From Loki-b32 sp048941605 (lineage in GTDB: Archaea; Asgardarchaeota; Lokiarchaeia; Sigyniarchaeales; SOKP01): a stretch of DNA of 19,281 nt. Position 1 is the first letter of the stretch. Each line of letters opens with the position of its first letter. The position numbers and the translations under genes were made by a program. The notes under the pieces are model-generated. The model saw nothing but the letters and a program-made list of their open reading frames with translations. It had not been told where the DNA came from and ran no database searches. Location of the stretch: contig JBHLNL010000054.1 of assembly GCA_048941605.1 (NCBI GenBank), positions 1 through 19,281 of the forward strand, written 5' to 3'. Positions 7,423 to 14,369 of the stretch are shown here, piece by piece.

Positions 7423-7476
7423 AAGAGCAAATCTTGAAATTAAAAAGCACTAAGTCAAAAAATATATTTAAAATTT

Positions 7477-7485
7477 AAAAAAAAA
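7477..7485 (-). terminator. Oligo-T terminator after the small membrane protein gene
   Basis: Nine A on the + strand (nine U in the transcript) lie 20 bases beyond the stop codon of the two-helix membrane protein. This fits the archaeal oligo-T termination signal. Confidence 0.5.
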
Positions 7486-7505
7486 TAATGTTTTATTATA
7501 ACTTC

Positions 7506-7814
7506 TTAATCCTCTTCTGAAGCTAATTCCTCCTCTAATTCTTCTAGTGGAACTGGAGCAGGTGTAGTTAACATACTGTAGCCAATCCATATCGCTATAA
7601 TACTAATTAATAAAACTAAGAGCCAGAGAGGAGCAACAACAAAAAGCCTCCAATCAAGCCAATCGAGACCAAAAACACGAGTCCATGCATCCCAATTTGG
7701 GGCATCAAAGAGTGTATCCATTAGAAGATCGACAAGAGAACCCATTGTATAAACAACAGCGATTAAGATCCCTACGATCATTACTATTGCGCCAATTATT
7801 TTATCCTTAGCCAT
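7506..7814 (-). CDS. Small two-helix membrane protein, unknown function
   Basis: A 102-residue protein I do not recognise. It has two hydrophobic segments (about 6-26 and 57-80) joined by a tryptophan- and aspartate-rich loop (residues 38-56, including APNWDAW and LDWLDWR). A short proline stretch (85-89) leads to a strongly acidic tail (EELEEELASEED). With a basic N-terminus (MAKDK), both ends are probably cytoplasmic and the Trp/Asp loop outside. The start is ATG at 7814 with an AAAGGTTA sequence upstream as a possible Shine-Dalgarno. It is divergent from rbsK and followed by an oligo-T terminator, so it is a single-gene unit. Codon use and start signal support a real gene; no function can be named. 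Confidence 0.75.
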   Translation of the reverse strand: MAKDKIIGAIVMIVGILIAVVYTMGSLVDLLMDTLFDAPNWDAWTRVFGLDWLDWRLFVVAPLWLLVLLISIIAIWIGYSMLTTPAPVPLEELEEELASEED

Positions 7815-7930
7815 TATAATAACCTTTAGAATTTTCTTTAATTTTAATTCTATATAATTTTAAGCTTCTATAAATTGCTTAATATGATTTTTAAAAAATT
7901 ATTGAATTAAAACCATTCGATTAACAATAT

Positions 7931-7961
7931 TGGATCGTAAATAAAATATGATGATGATCCA
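7931..7961. promoter_or_regulatory. Candidate operator: inverted repeat upstream of the rbsK promoter
   Basis: TGGATC (7931-7936) and GATCCA (7956-7961) form a 6-bp perfect inverted repeat with a 19-base spacer. It ends two bases before the putative rbsK TATA region and lies in a divergent gap. A dimeric regulator could bind here, but the arms are short and chance is possible. Confidence 0.25.
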
Positions 7962-7962
7962 T

Positions 7963-7976
7963 AAATAAACTATATA
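7963..7976 (+). promoter_or_regulatory. Possible BRE/TATA region for rbsK and the cupin gene
   Basis: AAATAAACTATATA lies 47-60 bases before the rbsK ATG. It would give a leader of roughly 20-25 bases. It is the best TATA-like match in the 208-base gap. Confidence 0.35.
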
Positions 7977-8022
7977 GACACATTTAAAACTGTAATAGTA
8001 ATTAAAATTAAGTGCTTGGCTA

Positions 8023-8982
8023 ATGTCTAAAGAAGATAAATATGTATTAATTATTGGTTCAAGTAATATGGACCTAAATATTTATTTGAAAAGATTTCCT
8101 AATCCTGGAGAAACGGTTACTGGGGGCATATTCAGGCAATTTTTAGGAGGAAAAGGAGCAAATCAAGCAGTTGCATCAGTGAGATCTGGGGCTAAAACAA
8201 TTTTTATCGGAAAGATTGGAGCTGATCTATTTGGAGATCAAATGATTTCTCGATTAATGGGAGAGGGGATAATAACAGATTTTATAATCAGGGATCTGGA
8301 AACTCCAAGTGGAGTTGCATTTATTTTAATTGATGAGAATGGTGAAAATATGATAAGTGTTGCACCTGGAGCTAATTCAAAATTAAGTGAAGAGGATTTA
8401 GAAGTTAAGACAGAAATTATCAAAAATGCAAATGTTATCATTGTTCAGATGGAAATTCCAATCGAAACCATTCGAAAGGTACTCAATATTGCAGCTAAAT
8501 GCGATGTAGTAACAATATTAAATCCAGCGCCGTTGAAACCCATCCCAATTGATGTTCTAGAGAATTTAGATGTTATTATCCCTAATAAAGGAGAACTTTT
8601 TCGATTACATTCACTTTTAGGTTTTAAAGATTTACAAAAAATTGATCGCCAGAAGATTATTGATGCTTCAAAAGATCTAGCTACTTTAGGAATAAAATAT
8701 ATCATAACAACCTTAGGAAATAAAGGGTGCCTAATTTTTAACGGCAAAAAGAATAGTGTTAAAGAAATACCCGCACTTAAAGTAAATGCAATAGATACTG
8801 TGGGGGCAGGAGATTGCTTTATTGGAGTGTTCGCTAGTATGTTAAGTCAAGGCGAACCCATATTAAATGCCGTTAAATTTGCGACAGTAGCTGCCTCTAT
8901 AGCTGTTACTCGAAAAGGTGCTCAAGAATCGATGCCCTATTTAAATGAAATTAAAAATCAGTTCAATAATTTAAGCGATTAA
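8023..8982 (+). CDS. rbsK: Ribokinase-like sugar kinase (PfkB family)
   Basis: A 319-residue PfkB-family carbohydrate kinase. Features in order: GSSNMDLN (12-19, sugar contact); FLGGKGANQAVA (40-51), the first PfkB signature; NKGE (188-191), the metal/phosphate N-x-x-E motif; and DTVGAGDCFIG (258-268), the second signature, with Asp264 as catalytic base and GAG as anion hole. Length and motif wording fit ribokinase (D-ribose to ribose 5-phosphate with ATP) best, but archaeal PfkB members also phosphorylate nucleosides, deoxyribose or other sugars. It is followed after 23 bases by a cupin of the sugar-phosphate isomerase type, probably in one transcript, which hints at a sugar salvage pair. 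No sugar transporter is nearby. Confidence 0.88.
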   Translation: MSKEDKYVLIIGSSNMDLNIYLKRFPNPGETVTGGIFRQFLGGKGANQAVASVRSGAKTIFIGKIGADLFGDQMISRLMGEGIITDFIIRDLETPSGVAFILIDENGENMISVAPGANSKLSEEDLEVKTEIIKNANVIIVQMEIPIETIRKVLNIAAKCDVVTILNPAPLKPIPIDVLENLDVIIPNKGELFRLHSLLGFKDLQKIDRQKIIDASKDLATLGIKYIITTLGNKGCLIFNGKKNSVKEIPALKVNAIDTVGAGDCFIGVFASMLSQGEPILNAVKFATVAASIAVTRKGAQESMPYLNEIKNQFNNLSD

Positions 8983-9005
8983 TAAGATTAGAAGGGGTTT
9001 TATAT

Positions 9006-9680
9006 TTGGATAAAGAAAGAATTCATGAGAACAGAAGTACCGTATTGAGACAGAATAGCTTTAAGGAATTACATTTAGGCATAAATGAAAATAAATTAAA
9101 TGATATTTTCTTAATCAATGGAAGTTCTTTTTTCACTGAAGGAATTTCAAATTCAGATTTAATAATTCAACCTGAATCTTATTATATGATTATAAATAAT
9201 GGTAAACAACCACTAGATATCAATTATAGCCTAAATATTTCAAGCCATAAGATAATTTATGATCCTTACAAGTATGAATCTTCAAAGAGAATAAATCTTT
9301 CATCTGATTTTTTTATAAAAAGATATAATATCCCTAATGGATATATAGATACTCTTCCAAAATGGTATAGTTTTAAATTTACTTACCTCGATTATAATTT
9401 GATTTTTATTAAACCAGAGTTTGGTCTTTCAATTCAAATTCATAATCATAGAAATGAATACTGGGAAATATTAGAAGGTAAACCAATTATTCTTAATGGA
9501 AATAAAGTTTATTACAATGTTAAAAATGGAATGAAATTTCAAAATTCTATAAACACATTCCATTCAATTATTAACCCTAATAAAGAAAAATATAACTTTG
9601 TTTTAATAAAAGAAAGATGGGATGGCATTTTTAAAGAGAATGATATTAAACGAGTTTTTAATCCAAATCATTATGAATAA
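9006..9680 (+). CDS. Cupin protein resembling the mannose-6-phosphate isomerase type II domain
   Basis: A 224-residue protein whose C-terminal part (about 125-222) is a cupin like that of type II phosphomannose isomerases: LSIQIHNHRNEYWEILEG, with His146, His148, Glu151 and possibly Glu154, and a second-motif His186 (FHSI), then the ending VFNPNHYE. These residues would bind a metal such as zinc or iron. The N-terminal 120 residues may be a second, degenerate cupin barrel (GSSFFTEGISNSDLIIQPESYYM), with its metal histidines missing. The start is TTG, supported by GAAGGGG (8991-8997), 8 bases upstream. It is co-transcribed with rbsK, suggesting sugar isomerisation or epimerisation linked to phosphorylation. 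Substrate is unknown. Confidence 0.68.
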   Translation: MDKERIHENRSTVLRQNSFKELHLGINENKLNDIFLINGSSFFTEGISNSDLIIQPESYYMIINNGKQPLDINYSLNISSHKIIYDPYKYESSKRINLSSDFFIKRYNIPNGYIDTLPKWYSFKFTYLDYNLIFIKPEFGLSIQIHNHRNEYWEILEGKPIILNGNKVYYNVKNGMKFQNSINTFHSIINPNKEKYNFVLIKERWDGIFKENDIKRVFNPNHYE

Positions 9681-9683
9681 TTG

Positions 9684-9689
9684 TTTTTT
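9684..9689 (+). terminator. Short oligo-T tract after the cupin gene
   Basis: Six T begin three bases after the cupin stop codon. This is a weak archaeal terminator candidate for the rbsK-cupin transcript. Confidence 0.3.
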
Positions 9690-9731
9690 CGTTATGAAAA
9701 TAATAGACAAGAAGCGGTTTATTCTCTAAAG

Positions 9732-9771
9732 TTTAAGTGTAAGTGAGACTCTCTTCAAAATTACATTTAAG
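9732..9771 (+). other. Hairpin candidate between the cupin gene and the ribosomal operon
   Basis: TTAAGTGTAA (9733-9742) can pair along all ten bases with TTACATTTAA (9761-9770), with one G-U pair and a possible extra U-G pair outside. The loop is about 18 bases (GTGAGACTCTCTTCAAAA). It starts about 50 bases after the cupin stop and ends about 138 bases before uS19. It could be a 3'-end structure of the upstream transcript or, if transcription starts earlier than expected, part of a ribosomal operon leader. Confidence 0.35.
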
Positions 9772-9810
9772 ACTTATAAGTTTTATGATTTTTACTATTA
9801 TTACCTAAAA

Positions 9811-9830
9811 GTTAAAATTTAATATAACAC
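9811..9830 (+). promoter_or_regulatory. Possible promoter of the ribosomal protein operon
   Basis: An A/T run containing AAAATTTAATATAA looks like a purine-rich BRE plus TATA box, about 80-95 bases before uS19. A second candidate, GAATATAATAA at about 9873-9883, would give a very short leader. The choice between them cannot be made from sequence. Confidence 0.25.
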
Positions 9831-9908
9831 TTTAAACCTTACCGTAATAAATTATTTAAGAAAAAATTGAAAGAATATAATAAATGGAATAAGTAGATTG
9901 GTTAAAAA

Positions 9909-10484
9909 ATGGCTCCGGATGAACAATCTGATAATAAAAAGTCAGAAGAAATGGAAGAAGAAATTGAGGATAATTTAGAAAAAGATTTAGATTCAGATAA
10001 AGAGATAGAAATTGAAACTGAGGAAGATCTAGAAGAAGATTTAGAGAAAAAAGGAGAATTAGATACAGAAGCAGAGCTAGATAGACTAAGGTTCAAATAT
10101 AGGGGGTATACCTTAGAAGAATTGAAGAAAATGAATATGGATCAATTCATACAATTATTGCCAGCAAGAGCAAGGCGGTCTTTAAAACGAGGATTACCCC
10201 CAAGACAGAAAAAATTACTTGAAAGGTTGCGAAGAGCATATAGAGCAAAAAAACGAGGTAAAGATTTACTCACTCGAACGCATGTACGAGATATGCTCAT
10301 ATTTCCTGAAATGGTTGGGCTTAAGATCGGTGTATATAATGGTAGAATCTTCGAAATTGTTGACATGAAACCAGAGATGATTGGTCATTATTTAGGTGAA
10401 TTTTCATTGACTAGGAAAAGAGTCCAGCATGGATCTCCTGGAATTGGAGCCACAAGAAGCTCAAAATATGTTCCATTAAAATAA
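9909..10484 (+). CDS. rps19: 30S ribosomal protein uS19 with long acidic N-terminal extension
   Basis: A 191-residue uS19. The conserved archaeal body spans about 61-191: RFKYRGYTLEELKKM, then LLPARARRSLKRGLPP (84-99), then RDMLIFPEMVGLKIGVYNGR, and the C-terminus IGHYLGEFSLTRKR followed by GSPGIGATRSSKYVPLK, which is nearly invariant. uS19 sits in the head of the small subunit near the A-site tRNA. Residues 1-58 form an extension in which about half the residues are Glu or Asp, predicted disordered or coiled; most archaeal uS19 lack it. The start is ATG at 9909 and nothing in the extension suggests a false start, since no strong internal Shine-Dalgarno precedes the conserved part. It is the first gene of the visible operon; uL3, uL4, uL23 and uL2 are not upstream. 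Confidence 0.95.
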   Translation: MAPDEQSDNKKSEEMEEEIEDNLEKDLDSDKEIEIETEEDLEEDLEKKGELDTEAELDRLRFKYRGYTLEELKKMNMDQFIQLLPARARRSLKRGLPPRQKKLLERLRRAYRAKKRGKDLLTRTHVRDMLIFPEMVGLKIGVYNGRIFEIVDMKPEMIGHYLGEFSLTRKRVQHGSPGIGATRSSKYVPLK

Positions 10485-10509
10485 TGATAATAAAGTGAGT
10501 TGATAATTA

Positions 10510-10989
10510 ATGCCAACTTGGGGTTATTCATTTACAGAACAGAAATATGATGCAGATAGATTAGCGAAAGCATCAGGACGGGATATTAGGATTAAGCCAA
10601 AAAGTGCAAGAGAAATTTGCGCAGTAATAAAAGGAATGAAAGTAGATCAAGCAAAAACGTTTTTGGAAAGGGTTATTCGCCTAGAACAATCAGTACCTTT
10701 TCGAAGGCATAAGAAAAAAGTTGCTCATAGACATGATTTAAAGCAATTTAAATGGTATGCTGGAAGGTACCCTCGAAAAGCAGCTGCTCGAATATATGAA
10801 ATTCTTGCATCAGTAGAATCAAATGCGGAATATAAAGGATTAGATATTGATTTATGTAGAATAATTCATGCTGCGACTCATAGGGGTAGAGTAATAAAAC
10901 GATATATTCCAAGAGCAAGAGGACGTAGTACAGCTAGATATAAACATCTTTCTCATGTAGAAATTGTTATATATGAATTCCCAAGTTAG
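10510..10989 (+). CDS. rpl22: 50S ribosomal protein uL22
   Basis: A 159-residue archaeal/eukaryotic-type uL22. Recognisable parts: GYSFTEQKYDADRLAKASGRD at the start, ARE(I) and the helix that follows, VPFRRHKKKVAHR (57-69), then WYAGRYPRKAAARI, and the C-terminal hairpin with IIHAATHRGRVIKRYIPRARGR. This hairpin lines the peptide exit tunnel. uL22 binds all domains of 23S rRNA. The ATG follows a GTGAGTTGAT region that can act as a Shine-Dalgarno. The gap after uS19 is 25 bases. Length is normal for archaea. Confidence 0.95.
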   Translation: MPTWGYSFTEQKYDADRLAKASGRDIRIKPKSAREICAVIKGMKVDQAKTFLERVIRLEQSVPFRRHKKKVAHRHDLKQFKWYAGRYPRKAAARIYEILASVESNAEYKGLDIDLCRIIHAATHRGRVIKRYIPRARGRSTARYKHLSHVEIVIYEFPS

Positions 10990-11030
10990 GTAAGAATTTA
11001 ATGATAATTATAGAATAATTGAGAAAAACA

Positions 11031-11822
11031 ATGAGTCCACTAGTAAAAAACTTCATTGAACAAGGGATTAAACTGATGCAAATAAACGAGTATCTACGTT
11101 CGGAATTAATTCGAGCGGGATTTGCTGGTGTTGAATTGCAACGCACTCCACTTGGAGTAAGAATCACATTAAAAACTTCACGTCCAGGTCTAGTCATTGG
11201 TAAAGGAGGTAAGCGAATTCAGGAGATAACAGATGTCCTCCAAGACCAGTTCGGGCTGGAAATGCCTCAGATCGAGGTAGAAGAGGTTTCTGAGCCAGAT
11301 TTGGATGCACAAATCATGGCAGAAAGGTTGGCTTATTCATTGGATAGAGGTAGACATTATCGTAGAGCTGGATATTATATTCTAAGAAAAGTGATGGATG
11401 CAGGGGCACGTGGAGTTGAAATTATTATTTCAGGCAAGGTTACTTCACAAAGAGCAAGAACACAAATATTTCGTGCAGGTACTATGTCAAAAAGCGGTCA
11501 ACCAGCACAAGAAGGTGTAGATAAAGGTGTTGCTCAATGTATACAGAAATCAGGAGTTTTGGGAGTAATTGTGAAAATAATGCGAGCAAATACAAAAATG
11601 GGAGATGATATTACAATCAAGGATGATATGTTAGCTAAAGCACAAGCAGAAAAGGAGGCAAAATTAGCAAAAACTCGAGTAGATTACGTGATTGAAGCAG
11701 AAGAAGGTGTAATAAGCGAGGAAGATAAGCAATTACTTGATGAGGTGGATGAGGAAGAAATTTCTGAGATATCATTAACACCTAATAAAGCAGATAAAAA
11801 GAAGGAACCAAAAAAAAAATAG
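11031..11822 (+). CDS. rps3: 30S ribosomal protein uS3 (KH domain)
   Basis: A 263-residue uS3 from the ATG at 11031. It has an N-terminal type II KH domain with LQRTPLGVRITLKTSRPGL and the GKGG loop (57-60), then the C-terminal domain with RRAGYYILRKVMDAGARG and SGKVTSQRARTQIFRAG. uS3 lies at the mRNA entry tunnel of the small subunit. After about residue 205 comes a charged tail (EAEEGVISEEDKQLLDEVDEEE, ending in repeated lysines), longer than in most archaea. A TTG at 11019 is an in-frame alternative, but the ATG has a purine-rich TTGAGA upstream and gives the usual N-terminus (SPLVKNFIEQGIK). Confidence 0.95.
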   Translation: MSPLVKNFIEQGIKLMQINEYLRSELIRAGFAGVELQRTPLGVRITLKTSRPGLVIGKGGKRIQEITDVLQDQFGLEMPQIEVEEVSEPDLDAQIMAERLAYSLDRGRHYRRAGYYILRKVMDAGARGVEIIISGKVTSQRARTQIFRAGTMSKSGQPAQEGVDKGVAQCIQKSGVLGVIVKIMRANTKMGDDITIKDDMLAKAQAEKEAKLAKTRVDYVIEAEEGVISEEDKQLLDEVDEEEISEISLTPNKADKKKEPKKK

Positions 11823-11849
11823 AATAATAACAAGAATTAGTGATGGTAT

Positions 11850-12050
11850 ATGGATATTTTAACTTCAGAGAAAATACGTGAAATGGATGAGAGAGAAAGG
11901 GAAAGAGCTTTGATTAGTTTAAGAGAGGAATTAATGATGTTATACTCTATGCAAACTGGTGGAGGGCTTGCTGACAATCCAGCCAAAGCAAAATTATTAA
12001 AAAAGCAAATAGCAAGAATACTTACCATAATTAATGAAAAGAAACAATGA
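11850..12050 (+). CDS. rpl29: 50S ribosomal protein uL29
   Basis: A 66-residue two-helix uL29: MDILTSEKIREMDERERE, then LREELMMLYSMQTGGGLADNPAKAKLLKKQIARI. The GGxxxNPAK-x-K-x2-KK-x-IAR stretch is the archaeal/eukaryotic signature. uL29 sits near the exit of the peptide tunnel. Its ATG is 6 bases after a GTGA Shine-Dalgarno (11840-11843). The stop codon overlaps the rnp1 start by four bases (ATGA), implying translational coupling. In many archaea the aIF1 (SUI1) gene follows uL29; it is absent here. Confidence 0.95.
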   Translation: MDILTSEKIREMDERERERALISLREELMMLYSMQTGGGLADNPAKAKLLKKQIARILTIINEKKQ

Positions 12051-12361
12051 TAAATCCAAAATTTCTGATATACCATGATCTAATAGGCATTTTTGCCTAT
12101 GCTAGACCCATATCAAAATCTAATAATGAAAATTTCACGCCAATAGGCATTGTGATTGATGAAACAAAAAATATGTTAATAACAGAAAATAATACCAAAG
12201 TTAAAAAATATATTAAAAAAGATTATATTTTGAGGTTTACAATTCCAAATTACATGAATGATGGAGAAGATTATTATTTAGAAGTTCAAGGGAATAAGAT
12301 TGTCGGTCTTCCTGTAAATAGATTAAGAAGTTTAAAAAAGAAGAGATGGTTAAAAAGATGA
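12047..12361 (+). CDS. rnp1: RNase P protein component 1 (Rpp29/Pop4)
   Basis: A 104-residue Sm-like barrel protein. Archaeal Rpp29 binds the specificity domain of RNase P RNA with Rpp21 and helps mature tRNA 5' ends. Visible family features: FLIYHDLIGIFAYA (6-19), then GIVIDETKNMLITE (34-47), then the basic KKYIKKD, IL-RF-TIP, and the C-terminal GLPVNRLRSLKKKR. The position between uL29 and uS17 is the standard archaeal location. It overlaps uL29 at its start and uS17 at its end, each by an ATGA, so its translation is probably coupled to both ribosomal proteins. Confidence 0.92.
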   Translation: MINPKFLIYHDLIGIFAYARPISKSNNENFTPIGIVIDETKNMLITENNTKVKKYIKKDYILRFTIPNYMNDGEDYYLEVQGNKIVGLPVNRLRSLKKKRWLKR

Positions 12362-12711
12362 GTAGAAATATTGGCATCCCTGGTGTAGCACTTCCTAAGG
12401 TTAAAGAACAAGAATGTAAAGATCAATCATGTCCTTATCATGGTGCTACACGAATTAGGGGAAAAATTACACAAGGAGTTGTTGTAAGTAAAAAATCAAA
12501 AAATACTGTAATTATTAGACGTGATTATGTACAATTTATTAAAAAATATCAAAGATACGAACGTCGAAATACAAAACTCGCTTGTCATTTACCCGAGTGT
12601 TTAGTTCACGAGATTGAAATTGGGGATTTAGTAAAAGTAGGGGAATCTCGAAAAATTTCAAAAACAAAAGCATTTATCATATTAGGAAAAATTTCTAGAG
12701 GTGCGTCATAG
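12358..12711 (+). CDS. rps17: 30S ribosomal protein uS17
   Basis: A 117-residue uS17 from the ATG at 12358: MSRNIGIPGVALP, then CKDQSCPYHGATRIRGKITQGVVVS, then the OB-fold strands and AFIILGKI. C20-x4-C25-PYHG is typical of the archaeal/eukaryotic branch. uS17 binds 16S rRNA helices early in small-subunit assembly. An ATG at 12346 is in frame, but 12358 overlaps the rnp1 stop as ATGA, exactly like the uL29/rnp1 junction, and yields the usual RNIGIP N-terminus, so it is preferred. The stop codon directly abuts the uL14 ATG. Confidence 0.94.
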   Translation: MSRNIGIPGVALPKVKEQECKDQSCPYHGATRIRGKITQGVVVSKKSKNTVIIRRDYVQFIKKYQRYERRNTKLACHLPECLVHEIEIGDLVKVGESRKISKTKAFIILGKISRGAS

Positions 12712-13137
12712 ATGGGAACGAGAAGGAAATTAGGAAGAAAAACATTTACTAAACCGCGCACTAGTTATGGGTTATGTAATGGATCAAGGATAATTATCAC
12801 GGATAATTCTGGAGCTAAAATAGCTCAAATCATTAATGTAGATGGATTTAAGACTCGATTAAGAAGATTGCCAAAAGCTTCAGTTGGTAGTGTATGTACA
12901 GTAACTATAAAAAAAGGAAAACCTGAATTAAGAGGAAATATAGTAAAAGCAGTAATAGTTAGACAAAAAATGATTTACAGAAGATTAGATGGAACCAGAC
13001 TCTGTTTTGAAGATAATGCTGGAGTTATCGTGACGAAGGAAGGTGATCCCCGTGGTACTGAGATCAGAGGCCCAGTTGCAAGAGAGGCAGCAGAGATGTT
13101 CCCACGATTAGCATCAATTTCATCATTAATAATTTAA
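12712..13137 (+). CDS. rpl14: 50S ribosomal protein uL14
   Basis: A 141-residue uL14, containing NGSRIIITDNSGAKIAQII (24-42), KASVGSVCTVTIKKGKPELRG and the C-terminal FEDNAGVIVTKEGDPRGTEIRGPVAREAAE, all strongly conserved. uL14 is on the subunit interface near the sarcin-ricin loop and contacts uL19e in archaea and eukaryotes. The gene starts immediately after the uS17 stop, with no room for an independent ribosome landing outside uS17, so coupled translation is likely. Thirteen bases separate it from uL24. Confidence 0.96.
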   Translation: MGTRRKLGRKTFTKPRTSYGLCNGSRIIITDNSGAKIAQIINVDGFKTRLRRLPKASVGSVCTVTIKKGKPELRGNIVKAVIVRQKMIYRRLDGTRLCFEDNAGVIVTKEGDPRGTEIRGPVAREAAEMFPRLASISSLII

Positions 13138-13150
13138 TGGAGGCAAAAAA

Positions 13151-13579
13151 ATGAAAATTAAATCAGAAAAACCAAGAAAGCAAAGAAAAGCACTCTTTAA
13201 TTATAGTAATCATCAACGTTCGAAATTACTTAGTACTCGAGTAGCGGATTTTCTTCGTGATGAATATGGAATTAAGAGACTTCCTCTTAGAGTTGGAGAT
13301 CATGTAAGAATAACGCGTGGTGAATTTGCTGATTTCGAGGGTGAAGTGCTTGAAATTACAAAAAACCAGAGAGCAAAAATTAAAGAAGCACAACTAGATA
13401 AAACAGACGGTACACAGTTTCATCCTCCAATTCATATATCAAAATTAGTTATAACTAAGTTTACTAAAGAAAAAAAAATGGATCCATGGCGAGCAAATAT
13501 GATTGAAAGAAAAGCTCTATATGGATTTTATGAGGAAGAATTGAAAGCCCCAAAGAAAGAGAAAGAGGTGGAAAAATAA
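13151..13579 (+). CDS. rpl24: 50S ribosomal protein uL24 (KOW domain)
   Basis: A 142-residue uL24. Basic N-terminus KPRKQRKALFNYSNHQRSKLLS, then a KOW motif LRVGDHVRITRGEFADFEGEVLEI (47-70), then HPPIHISKLVITKF and a charged C-terminal tail ending KKEKEVEK. uL24 starts large-subunit assembly and sits by the peptide exit. The ATG is preceded by a strong GGAGG Shine-Dalgarno (13139-13143) at 7 bases. Three bases separate its stop from the eS4 ATG. Confidence 0.95.
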   Translation: MKIKSEKPRKQRKALFNYSNHQRSKLLSTRVADFLRDEYGIKRLPLRVGDHVRITRGEFADFEGEVLEITKNQRAKIKEAQLDKTDGTQFHPPIHISKLVITKFTKEKKMDPWRANMIERKALYGFYEEELKAPKKEKEVEK

Positions 13580-13581
13580 AA

Positions 13582-14337
13582 ATGACTAGACATGGAGGTC
13601 AGAAAGTCTTAAAAAGACTTAATACTCCCGCATATTTACAAATTAAAAGAAAACACGGAACTTTTTTCGTAAAACCAACCCCAGGACCTCATCCTAGTAG
13701 ATTTTGTTTGCCTCTCCTTCATATCGTAAGAGATCTACTTAATATTGTTGACGATCACAAAGAGGCAAAAAAGTTAATTGGCTTAGGGTATTTCAAGGTT
13801 GATGGAAAAGTTATTAGAAAAAAATCATATCCATTAGGTTTAATGGATGTATTATCAATTGATAAAATCAAAAAATATTATAGAATATTACCTGATTCTC
13901 ATCATGGCTTAATACTACATGAGATCTCTGAAGCGGAAAGTAATTTCAAATTATGTAGGATAAATAATAAAACAACTATAAAGGGAGGTCACCTTCAGTT
14001 AAATCTTCACGATGGGAGAAATATTTTAATTAGAATTCAAGATCCAAGAACTCCTAAGGAAGATATATTCAAAAGAATGGATGTTTTGAAAATTTCTATT
14101 CCGGAACAAGAAATTAATAAAATTTTAAAATTTAAAGAAAATAATATTGCCATTATTATGTCTGGAAAAAATATAGGGCAAGTCGGAAAAATTATTAATA
14201 TATTAAAAAGATTTGGGCCCAAAGCAAGTAAAGTATCAATTCAACATAATGGTAGTCATACTGAAACCCTATATGATTACACATTTATTATAGGAGAGGA
14301 AAGTCCTGAAATTGATTTACCAAAAATTGAAAATTAA
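13582..14337 (+). CDS. rps4e: 30S ribosomal protein eS4
   Basis: A 251-residue eS4, a protein of archaea and eukaryotes only. MTRHGGQKVLKRLNTP is the typical start. An S4-like RNA-binding domain spans about 40-100 (LLHIVRDLLNIV, then KLIGLGYFKVDGKVIRKKSYPLGLMDVLSI). The central domain includes GGHLQLNLHDGRNILI, and a KOW-like segment IIMSGKNIGQVGKI lies near 190-205. It binds the body of the small subunit. The start is ATG with GAGGTGG about 12 bases upstream, inside the end of uL24. The order uL24-eS4-uL5 is the archaeal standard. Confidence 0.95.
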   Translation: MTRHGGQKVLKRLNTPAYLQIKRKHGTFFVKPTPGPHPSRFCLPLLHIVRDLLNIVDDHKEAKKLIGLGYFKVDGKVIRKKSYPLGLMDVLSIDKIKKYYRILPDSHHGLILHEISEAESNFKLCRINNKTTIKGGHLQLNLHDGRNILIRIQDPRTPKEDIFKRMDVLKISIPEQEINKILKFKENNIAIIMSGKNIGQVGKIINILKRFGPKASKVSIQHNGSHTETLYDYTFIIGEESPEIDLPKIEN

Positions 14338-14369
14338 TAATCTTTTGAAATAAATTAAATGAATAGAAA

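Noticed and set aside
9902..10096. A serine-rich protein on the minus strand
   Set aside because: It is the reverse reading of the Glu/Asp codons in the uS19 acidic extension, a common artefact.
13138..14369. Other A-runs in ribosomal genes as further frame breaks
   Set aside because: The uL24, eS4 and uL5 frames are open across their A-runs, and the ten-A run at the end of uS3 is in frame as three lysines before the stop.
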